A stretch of DNA of 7,355 nucleotides from Caulobacter sp. B11 (GTDB taxonomy: Bacteria > Pseudomonadota > Alphaproteobacteria > Caulobacterales > Caulobacteraceae): contig NZ_PEGG01000192.1 of assembly GCF_002737765.1 (NCBI RefSeq), positions 1 through 7,355 on the forward strand. The letters are read 5' to 3'. The notes beneath the pieces were generated by a model that was given only the letters and a program-made list of their open reading frames with translations, had not been told where the DNA came from and searched no databases. Positions within the stretch are counted from its first letter, which is position 1. Each line of letters starts with the position of its first letter. The translations under genes and the position numbers were made by a program. Positions 1 to 5,707 of this stretch are shown here, one piece after another.

Positions 1-869
1 TTCGAGACCCTGCTCTACGATGTCGAGGACGGGATCGCGACGATCACCCTGAACCGCCCGGAGAAGATGAACGCCTTCACCGCCCGGATGATGAAGGACC
101 TGATCGAGGTGTTCGACCTCACCGACGCCGACGACGCGGTCAAGGCGGTGATCATCACCGGCGCCGGCCGGGCGTTCTGCGCCGGGGCGGATCTGTCGGG
201 CGGCGCGCGACCTTCGATCGCAGCTCGCCCCAGGCCCTGGAGCGGGAAGAAGGCAAGGTCGGCGACATCTATCGCGACGGCGGCGGCCGGGTGACCCTGC
301 GCATGTATGACAGCCTCAAGCCGATCATCGGCGCGATCAACGGCGCGGCCGTCGGCGTGGGCGTGACCATGCAACTGCCGATGGACATCCGCCTGGCCTC
401 GACGGCGGCCAAGTTCGGCTTCGTGTTCGCCCGTCGCGGCATCACGCCGGAAGCCGCGTCCTCGTGGTTCCTGTCCCGCCTGGTCGGTCTGCAGACGGCG
501 CTGGAGTGGTGCTATACCGGCCGGGTGTTCGGCGCCCATGAGGCGCTGGATCGCGGCCTGGTCCGCTCGCTGCACGAGCCTGACGACCTGCTGCCCGCCG
601 CCCGCGCCCTGGCCCGCGAGATCGCCGACAACACCGCCCCCGTCTCCATCGCCCTGACCCGCCAACTGCTGTGGCGCATGGCTGGCGCGTCTCATCCGAT
701 GGAGGCCCACAAGGCCGACAGCCGGGCCATCCAGTCGCGCGGCGCGTCCGGCGACGCCAAGGAGGGGGTCTCCTCGTTCCTTGAAAAGCGCACGCCGGTC
801 TATCCGGACAAGGTCAGCGCCGACGTGCCCGACATCTGGCCGGAATGGACCTCGCCGCCATTCCGTTGA
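1..869 (+). pseudogene. Enoyl-CoA hydratase/isomerase (crotonase family), 5'-partial, one frameshift
   Basis: This is a crotonase-superfamily protein acting on acyl-CoA thioesters, probably as a cytosolic hydratase or isomerase in fatty-acid or related catabolism. The visible reading begins FETLLYDVEDGIATITLNRP, so only a few N-terminal residues lie outside the window. The first oxyanion-hole segment GAGRAFCAGADL lies near 160-195, and the second, INGAAVGVG, near 333-365. Frame 1 is lost near 199-209 and the protein resumes in frame 3 with TFDRSSPQALEREEGK. Adding one G to the GCGCG run (giving GCGGCG) rejoins the two parts into one protein of about 290 residues, normal for the family. It is typed as a pseudogene only because the frame is broken as read. 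By eye, the Glu equivalent to rat E164 is kept in LEW (504-506), but the E144 position appears to be Phe, with a Glu in ITPEA (450-452). The exact substrate cannot be told. Confidence 0.85.
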
Positions 870-912
870 CACGGGACCGGGGCCACGATTTCGACCCTGG
901 CGGAGCCAAGCG

Positions 913-942
913 GCGCGCCCCACATTCTCGTGTGGGGCGCGC
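913..942. terminator. GC-rich perfect hairpin after the crotonase gene
   Basis: A perfect 12-bp inverted repeat pairs GCGCGCCCCACA (913-924) with TGTGGGGCGCGC (931-942) around the 6-nt loop TTCTCG. It lies 43 bp after the crotonase stop codon and about 60 bp before the DUF2336 start. No T tract follows, so it is not a classical intrinsic terminator. Transcription termination or 3'-end protection of the upstream mRNA is the simplest reading, and this role is inferred. Confidence 0.5.
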
Positions 943-1004
943 GGCGCTCATCCGAAGTTAAGGCTGTTCTGGTCTAGATTCGGGGTTGCGGCGCCCGCGC
1001 CAGG

Positions 1005-2228
1005 ATGAGCATGACCGACCAGACCGCCTCCCTGCCGGACGCCGGCCCCGTCTCGACCAGGCCCCGCTCTCGCGCGGCCCTGCTCAAGCGGCTGGCCGAC
1101 GTGGTCTGTCTTCCGGCCAGCCGGATCAACGCCTTCGAGCGCGGCATGACCGCCGACCTGCTGGTCGAGATGCTGCGCGACGCCGTTCCCGAGGAACGCG
1201 AAAAGGTGGCGCGGCGCCTGGCGACTCTGGGTGACATGCCCGGCGTTCTGGTGCGCCTGCTGTTGCGCGACGAGGTGCTGGTCGCCCGGGCCCTGCTCGA
1301 GAACTCGACCAATCTCAGCGACGCCGACCTGATCAACTGCCTGTATCACGCCACGGTCGAGCATCGCCGCCTGATCGCCCTGCGGCGGGGGGTCAGCGAT
1401 GTCGTGGCCGACGCCCTGGTCGACATGGGCGAGCCCGTGGTGATCGAGACCCTGCTCCGCAACGAGCTGGTCCGCTTCAGCCATCAGGGCCTGGAAAACA
1501 TCGTCGCGGCGACGCGCGACAATCCCAACCTGATCCCGCTGCTGCTCAAGCGCCCGGAGCTACGGCCCAGCCACGCCTATGTAATGTTCTGGTGGTCGGA
1601 TGCAGACTCCCGCCGCACGATCCTTCAGCGCTTCGCCGTCTCGCGCGAGATCCTGCAGGACGCGGTCGGCGACGTCTTCGCCCTGGCCTCGGCCGAGGGC
1701 TGGCAGGACCCGTTGTCGCGCAAGGCCCTGCAGTTCATCGAGCGCCGGCAGCGCAATCGCGCCGCGATCGCCAAGAGCCCCTATGACAGCCTCGAGGACG
1801 CGGTGGCCTCGGCCCAGAGCGGCATGACCCGCGAGGTCGCCGAGGAGATCTCCTATCTGTCCGGGCTCAAGCCCATGACCGGGGCCAAGATCTTCACCGA
1901 CGGCGGCGGCGAGCCCCTGGCGATCCTGTGCAAGGCCACAGGCCTGCCGCGCGCGGCCGTCCGAGCCCTGTGGCGCGGCCTGCGGCGGCCCGAGACCGAT
2001 TCCACCGGCGCCATCTCGTCTGGTCTGGAGCGGGTGATGACCGTCTATGACACCATCGCCGTCGACCGGGCCCAGACCGTGCTGCGCTACTGGAACTGGT
2101 CGCTGTCCTCGGCCCTGACCCCGGCGCTGCTGAAGGCGATCCGCGAGGGCGACGAGTCGGCGGTGGATGAATATTCGGTGCCGCAGCGGGCCGCCATGCT
2201 GGCCCTGTCGCGTGATTTCGGACGTTAG
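1005..2228 (+). CDS. DUF2336 domain-containing protein
   Basis: This gene encodes an intact protein of 407 residues whose overall pattern matches the alphaproteobacterial DUF2336 family, which has no assigned biochemical function. It is almost all helical, Arg/Leu/Ala-rich, with repeated short amphipathic helices such as REKVARRLATLGDMPGVLVR and LLLRDEVLVARALLENSTNL, suggesting a HEAT-like scaffold. I see no signal peptide, membrane segment or catalytic motif. Two start codons are possible: ATG at 1005 and ATG at 1011. The second has AGGA (1002-1005) at a better 5-nt spacing, so the true protein may be two residues shorter. The gene stands alone between a hairpin and the mucR upstream region, and one GATTC site lies at 977-981 in its leader. 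The family call rests on recognition of the pattern rather than a search. Confidence 0.75.
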   Translation: MSMTDQTASLPDAGPVSTRPRSRAALLKRLADVVCLPASRINAFERGMTADLLVEMLRDAVPEEREKVARRLATLGDMPGVLVRLLLRDEVLVARALLENSTNLSDADLINCLYHATVEHRRLIALRRGVSDVVADALVDMGEPVVIETLLRNELVRFSHQGLENIVAATRDNPNLIPLLLKRPELRPSHAYVMFWWSDADSRRTILQRFAVSREILQDAVGDVFALASAEGWQDPLSRKALQFIERRQRNRAAIAKSPYDSLEDAVASAQSGMTREVAEEISYLSGLKPMTGAKIFTDGGGEPLAILCKATGLPRAAVRALWRGLRRPETDSTGAISSGLERVMTVYDTIAVDRAQTVLRYWNWSLSSALTPALLKAIREGDESAVDEYSVPQRAAMLALSRDFGR

Positions 2229-2369
2229 CCCAACAGGACTGAGCGCATTCACTGAAACGACGTCCCCAATTCGAGTAAGTTTCTGACGACGCAAGGCGGC
2301 CGCGCCGGCCATTGGGTCTGCATTCGACAGTATTCGAGCGCTTCGCCTGACGGGCGAGTTGCCGCGTAC

Positions 2370-2386
2370 GAATAATGTGGTTATTC
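2370..2386. promoter_or_regulatory. Operator-like palindrome upstream of mucR
   Basis: A perfect inverted repeat, GAATAA-TGTGG-TTATTC, ends 34 bp before the mucR start codon. It is an AT-rich island in otherwise GC-rich DNA. MucR/Ros proteins bind AT-rich sites and several repress their own genes, so an autoregulatory operator is a reasonable guess. The palindrome is seen directly and the binding protein is inferred. Confidence 0.4.
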
Positions 2387-2420
2387 ACGACGATGACTGG
2401 CCGAGCAGAATTGGCCATCG

Positions 2421-2879
2421 ATGTCAGAACACGAAGCGCCGGATCACACCATGATGGACGACCAATCCGAACTCATCGAGATGACGGCGGGAATCGTCTC
2501 TGCCTATGTCGGCTCCAACAGCGTGCACGCTGGCGACGTCCCGGCGTTGATCAGCATGGTGCACAGGTCGTTGGCGGCGCTAGCCGGCGATGCGGCCGAG
2601 CCCGAGGCCACGGCGCCCCGGGAGCCGGCGGTGCCGGTCAAGCGGTCGATCACGCCCGACTATCTGATCTGCCTGGAGGATGGTCTGCGCTTCAAGTCGC
2701 TGAAGCGCCACCTACGCACCAAGTACAATCTGAGCCCCGAGGACTACCGGGCCCGGTGGGGCCTGGCCAAGGATTACCCCATGGTCGCCCCCAACTATGC
2801 CGAGGCGCGGTCGAATCTGGCCAAACAGATGGGTCTGGGCCAGGGCGGGCGTAAGGCCGCCAAGGGCGCCGCCGCCTGA
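2421..2879 (+). CDS. mucR: MucR/Ros-family zinc-finger-type transcriptional regulator
   Basis: This is a DNA-binding regulator of 152 residues, typical length for MucR/Ros. The N-terminal helical part (LIEMTAGIVSAYVGSN, about residues 18-33) is the family's conserved region, followed by a variable Pro/Ala-rich linker. The C-terminal DNA-binding domain runs from about 77 to 140 and includes CLEDGLRFKSLKRHL and the hallmark DYPMVAPNYAEARSNLAKQM. The Ros zinc ligands are Cys-Cys-His-His; here the corresponding positions are C84, D87, H97 and Y102, so two are changed. In Caulobacter crescentus MucR1 and MucR2 work in the CtrA/SciP cell-cycle circuit, which fits the nearby flagellar genes. ATG 2421 has only a weak ribosome site; ATG codons at 2451 and 2454 (giving MMDDQSELIEM or MDDQSELIEM) are alternatives. 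A terminator follows, so the gene is probably monocistronic. Confidence 0.92.
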   Translation: MSEHEAPDHTMMDDQSELIEMTAGIVSAYVGSNSVHAGDVPALISMVHRSLAALAGDAAEPEATAPREPAVPVKRSITPDYLICLEDGLRFKSLKRHLRTKYNLSPEDYRARWGLAKDYPMVAPNYAEARSNLAKQMGLGQGGRKAAKGAAA

Positions 2880-2931
2880 GTCTGAGCGTTCATTTACTTC
2901 AATCGGTTCAAATATTTGCGCCTGACCATGC

Positions 2932-2965
2932 CGCCCGGCCCCCTTCACTGGAGGTCGGGCGTTTT
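2932..2965 (+). terminator. Rho-independent terminator of mucR
   Basis: CGCCCG (2932-2937) pairs with CGGGCG (2956-2961). The stem continues inward to 2943/2950 with one G-U pair and one mismatch, leaving a 6-nt loop, and TTTT follows at 2962-2965. The hairpin lies about 50 bp after the mucR stop codon, and the stem plus T tract is a classical intrinsic terminator. Confidence 0.75.
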
Positions 2966-2976
2966 GCTGCACAATT

Positions 2977-3083
2977 GACTCTCTTCGAGAATCTTTGTTG
3001 GCGGATTCCATTTTCCGCTTGCCGCCGATTCGTTGCTTAAGACATAGTGAATCGTCGTGATTCCAACGACTTGTTAAGGAATC
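2977..3083. promoter_or_regulatory. Cluster of seven GANTC (CcrM-type) sites in the PAS gene upstream region
   Basis: Seven GANTC sites lie within 107 bp: GACTC 2977-2981, GAATC 2989-2993, GATTC 3004-3008, GATTC 3027-3031, GAATC 3049-3053, GATTC 3059-3063 and GAATC 3079-3083. An eighth, GAGTC 2878-2882, overlaps the mucR stop codon. Two of them form the inverted repeat GAATC-GTCGT-GATTC (3049-3063). In Caulobacter, CcrM methylates the adenine of GANTC, and GcrA reads the methylation state at promoters. The segment holds the presumed promoter and leader of the PAS gene; I could not fix a reliable -35/-10 pair. The sites are seen directly, and methylation control is inferred. Confidence 0.55.
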
Positions 3084-3088
3084 TGAAG

Positions 3089-3579
3089 ATGAACGCGCAG
3101 CTGAGCGCATCCGCCACGGCGGCCCGTGCTCACCAGGAGATGTTCGCCTATTGGGCGTCCCTCCGCCGGGGGCTAGGCTCCCCGCGCGCGTCGACCTTCA
3201 ACCTTCCGGCATCAAGCGCCTGTTGCCGACCGTCAGCCTGATCGACGTGAGCAGCAATCCGCGCGACTACCGCCTTCGTCTGGCCGGCACCGCCCTGTAT
3301 GGGGTCTATGGTCGCGAGATCACCGGCAAGGACCTGGGCGAGGTCTACAATACCGCCGCCGCCGACTACTGGCGCAAGGAACTCGACAAGGTGGTCGACG
3401 AACGTCGGCCCGGCGTCGGCGTCCATAGCCTGGCCTGGAAGGGCGCGCCGCACATGTCGATCCTCTGGCTGCGCCTGCCCCTGGCCAGCAACGGCAAGGA
3501 CGTCGACATGATCCTGGGCTATGACGCCGTGGTCGGCACCCAGAGCGAGAACGGCTTCAGCGGCATCCGCGCGGCCTGA
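3089..3579 (+). pseudogene. Small PAS-domain (PAS_5-like) protein, one frameshift
   Basis: This is a single-domain protein of about 163 residues after repair, resembling the alphaproteobacterial PAS_5 family, which consists of sensory-fold proteins of mostly unknown ligand. ATG 3089 is preceded by AAGGA (3076-3080) at good spacing and gives MNAQLSASATAARAHQEMFA, then YWASLRRG. After the run of five G at 3168-3172 the homology continues in another frame as ARLPARVDLQPSGIKRLLP. Restoring one G joins the two parts without a gap. The rest shows the family core: LLPTVSLIDV, YRLRLAGTALYGVYGREITG and KDLGEVY. There is no transmembrane segment and no attached output domain, so it would need a partner to signal. 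As read, translation would stop early, and a TTG at 3151 could only begin a truncated form. Its upstream region is dense in GANTC sites. Confidence 0.75.
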
Positions 3580-3594
3580 TCGCGCCCGGGCCGC
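3571..3594. terminator. Possible bidirectional terminator between convergent genes
   Basis: GCGGCCTG (3571-3578) can pair with CGGGCCGC (3587-3594) through eight base pairs, one of them G-U. The hairpin fills the 15-bp gap between the convergent PAS and kinase stop codons. It has no flanking T tract and GC-rich inverted repeats are common here, so the terminator role is only tentative. Confidence 0.3.
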
Positions 3595-4506
3595 CTAGCC
3601 TTCCAGGAACGCCTCGACCTCACGCCGGCTCGGCATGGACGGCGCGGCGCCAGATTTCTGCACCGACAGGGCGGCGGCGGCGTTGGCCATTTCGACCGCT
3701 TCGCGCAGGTCCATGTTGGCGGCGAGATTGGCGGCCAGCGCCCCGCAGAAGCAGTCGCCCGCGCCGGTGGTGTCCAGGGCCTTGACCTTGCGGCCTTCGA
3801 TCAGGAAAGCCTCGTCGCGCCGCACGGTGGCGACCCCGGCCGAGCCCAGGGTGACGATGATCGTCTGGTCGGGCCGGCTCATCAGCTTGCGGGCCACGCG
3901 CGAGACCTCCTCCAGCTTGCTGGGCTCGTGGTCCAGCTTGGCGTAGGTGGCCAACTCGGTCTGGTTGACGATCAGGATGTCGGTCAGGGGAAACAGGGCC
4001 GCGCCCTGGGGCAGGGCGGGGGCGGCGTTGAGGATCCGTAGGCCCCCCTTGGCGGCGCCGGCCCGAAACAGGGCCTCGATGGCGCTGACGGGGGTCTCCA
4101 GCTGGCTGAGCAGCACCCTCTGGCCCTCCAGGGGCGTGGCGCCGACATGCTGGGCGGTGAGGGCGGTGTTCGCGCCGCCGGTGACGACGATCATGTTCTC
4201 GCCGCTCTTTGACACCCAGACATGGGCCTGGCCGGTGGGAACATTGGCCAGTTCGGCGACGTCGGCCACCTGCACGCCATAGCCGGCCAGCTTGGCCTTC
4301 AGGCTGGGGCCGCTGTCGTCGCGCCCCACAGCGCCCATCAGACGGGTCGGCGCACCCATCCGGGCGGCCGCCACCGCCTGGTTGGCGCCCTTGCCGCCAA
4401 GGAACAGGTCGAGGGACAGGCCGGCCACCGTCTCGCCGGGCCTCGGCAGGTCATCGACCCGCGCCACGGCGTCCAGATTGATCGAGCCCAGGACAAATAC
4501 GGTCAT
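3595..4506 (-). CDS. rbsK: Ribokinase (PfkB-family sugar kinase)
   Basis: This is a cytosolic carbohydrate kinase of 303 residues, the usual length for ribokinase, which phosphorylates D-ribose with ATP to ribose 5-phosphate. The N-terminal substrate site is GSINLD (7-12) and GGKGANQAVAAARMG (37-51), the first PfkB signature. NQTE at 181-184 is the NxxE motif linked to Mg and phosphate binding. DTTGAGDCFCGAL (245-257) is the second PfkB signature, with the catalytic base at D251. The gene is complete, with ATG at 4504-4506 just 9 bp after the fliP stop codon and in the same direction, so it is probably co-transcribed behind fliOP. No ribose transporter or RbsD lies nearby, so another pentose or nucleoside is possible. 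The rbsK symbol follows overall similarity, not shown specificity. Confidence 0.85.
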   Translation of the reverse strand: MTVFVLGSINLDAVARVDDLPRPGETVAGLSLDLFLGGKGANQAVAAARMGAPTRLMGAVGRDDSGPSLKAKLAGYGVQVADVAELANVPTGQAHVWVSKSGENMIVVTGGANTALTAQHVGATPLEGQRVLLSQLETPVSAIEALFRAGAAKGGLRILNAAPALPQGAALFPLTDILIVNQTELATYAKLDHEPSKLEEVSRVARKLMSRPDQTIIVTLGSAGVATVRRDEAFLIEGRKVKALDTTGAGDCFCGALAANLAANMDLREAVEMANAAAALSVQKSGAAPSMPSRREVEAFLEG

Positions 4507-4515
4507 CGTCGCCTT

Positions 4516-5304
4516 TTAACTCCCCGGCCCGCGCTGGAAACTCTCCACCAGACTGCCGGCCACCAGCCGCCAGCCGTCGACCAGCACGAAGAAGATCAGT
4601 TTGAACGGCAGGCTCACGGTCGCCGGCGGCAGCATCATCATGCCCATGCTCATCAGGACGCTGGCCACCACCAGATCGATGACCAGGAACGGGATGAACA
4701 ACAGGAAACCGATCTCGAAGGCCCGCTTCAGTTCCGAGATCATGAAGGCCGGGGTGACCACCGTGATCGGGGTGTCCTGGCGGTCTTGGGCTTTTCGATC
4801 TTCGACAGCCGCACGAACAGGGCCAGGTCGTCCTGGTCCACCTGGCTGAGCATGAAGGTCTTGACCGGCTCGCTGGCCGCCTCGAAGGCCTGGGGCATCT
4901 CGATCTGCTTGTCGAGCAGCGGCTTGACGCCCGCGTCATAGGCCTTCTCGAAGGTCGGCCCATGACGATGGCGGTCAGGAACAGGCCAGGCTGATGATCA
5001 CTGGGTTGGGCGGCTCTGTTGCACGCCGATGCGGTGCGCAGCAGGCCCAGCACCACGACGATGCGCACGAACGACGTGGTCATGATCACGATCGACGGAG
5101 CCAGGGACAGTACGGTCAGCAGGCCGACCATCTGGACGACCCGCTCGGACAGGCCCGCGCCGGTGCCAGATTGACATTGACCGCCGAGGCCAGAGCGATC
5201 GACGGGCCCAGCACCCAGGCCAGGCCGCTCAGGGCCGCGATCAGGGCCGCGCGACGCAGGTCGCCCGGTTCCGTTCCCAGGATGGATTTGATCAGGGCGC
5301 GCAT
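4516..5304 (-). pseudogene. fliP: Flagellar export gate protein FliP, six frameshifts as read
   Basis: FliP is an inner-membrane component of the flagellar type III export gate (FliP5-FliQ4-FliR). ATG 5302-5304 begins MRALIKSILGTEPGDL and a cleavable signal peptide follows (about residues 17-41, ending ALASA). The family core is then spread over several frames: [89 protein letters not shown] and [20 protein letters not shown], ending in a membrane segment and [20 protein letters not shown]. Single G/C losses are needed near 5166-5168, 5031, 5012-5013, 4984-4985, 4957-4961 and 4779-4780. Restoring all six gives 264 residues, normal for FliP. Conserved residues are intact on both sides of every break, which points to sequence error rather than decay. 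The start codon overlaps the fliO stop codon (TGATG), implying translational coupling. Confidence 0.93.
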
Positions 5305-5612
5305 CAGACGACGGCTCCGGCGACGGGGTTGCGGGCAGGGCGGGAGCGGGGCGGCTTTGGGCCCCAGTCGAGGAGCTTCCCTTCGCCCAGCAGCAGCAGC
5401 CGCTCTTCGCCATCGAGATTGAACAGGATCAGCCGGCGGGTGGGGTCCAGGACCAGGGTTTCGACCACCTGCATGCGACGCTCGCGGCGCATCCGAACCA
5501 GCCGCGCCAGCGTGTCGGGACCAAATCGCTTCAGCCCGGCCGCGACCAGGCCGATCAGGCCCAGGGTGACCGCCAGGGCGGCGACCGCGCGGATCAATTC
5601 GATAAAATCCAT
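5304..5612 (-). CDS. fliO: Flagellar biosynthesis protein FliO
   Basis: This is a small membrane protein of 102 residues that assists stable assembly of the FliP ring in the flagellar export gate. The N-terminus (MDFIELIRAVAAL, then VTLGLIGLVAAGL) forms one transmembrane helix at about residues 6-27. A basic cytosolic tail follows with the FliO-typical pattern MQVVETLVLDPTRRLILFNL and EERLLLLGEGKLLDWG. FliO is poorly conserved, and the call rests on this pattern plus its position directly before fliP. Its TGA overlaps the fliP ATG by one base. The start codon has no strong ribosome site. The CtrA box at 5678-5693 lies 65 bp upstream, at a distance that suits a fliOP promoter. Confidence 0.85.
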   Translation of the reverse strand: MDFIELIRAVAALAVTLGLIGLVAAGLKRFGPDTLARLVRMRRERRMQVVETLVLDPTRRLILFNLDGEERLLLLGEGKLLDWGPKPPRSRPARNPVAGAVV

Positions 5613-5677
5613 GGCGCCGACGCTCGTCAGACAAAGGGCGCGACGCGAGGTCGCGGCTCTGGTGTGCCCGAGGGACC

Positions 5678-5693
5678 TTAATGCTGGATTAAC
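5678..5693. promoter_or_regulatory. CtrA-binding box in the fliO-flgB divergent intergenic region
   Basis: TTAA-TGCTGGA-TTAAC matches the full CtrA consensus TTAA-N7-TTAAC exactly. It is the only complete match I noticed among the intergenic regions and sits in the 95-bp gap between divergent fliO and flgB. CtrA activates early (class II) flagellar operons in Caulobacter. On the plus strand the box ends only 14 bp before the flgB ATG. On the minus strand it leaves about 65 bp to fliO, enough for a promoter and a short leader. Confidence 0.75.
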
Positions 5694-5707
5694 CCTGTTT
5701 CTTCACC

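Noticed and set aside
15..923. Long open frame on the minus strand opposite the crotonase gene
   Set aside because: It has the Gly/Arg/Gln/Ala-rich composition of an antisense shadow in high-GC DNA, no recognisable motif, and crosses the region where the plus strand clearly encodes a crotonase.
957..961. GTTAA half-site upstream of DUF2336, and another at 3073-3077 upstream of the PAS gene, as CtrA sites
   Set aside because: Neither has a second TTAA at the required 6-7 bp spacing, and single half-sites are expected by chance.
2296..2310. GC-rich palindromes (GCGGCCGC and GGCCG-CGC-CGGCC) after DUF2336 as a terminator
   Set aside because: The stem is only 5 bp, no T tract follows, and such repeats are common at this base composition.
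1560..2312. Minus-strand open frame of 250 codons opposite the DUF2336 gene
   Set aside because: Low-complexity, shadow-like composition with no ribosome site or family pattern. The plus-strand gene here is intact and family-like.
2975..2980. TTGACT as a -35 element for the PAS gene
   Set aside because: No convincing -10 partner at proper spacing was found, so a promoter could not be placed.
3151..3579. PAS gene starting at TTG 3151
   Set aside because: It lacks a ribosome site, and the better-supported ATG 3089 joins the same protein after repair of one base.
4222..4941. Plus-strand open frame of 239 codons over the kinase/fliP junction
   Set aside because: His/Gln/Arg-rich shadow of two recognised minus-strand genes. 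It stays open partly because it runs antisense to them.
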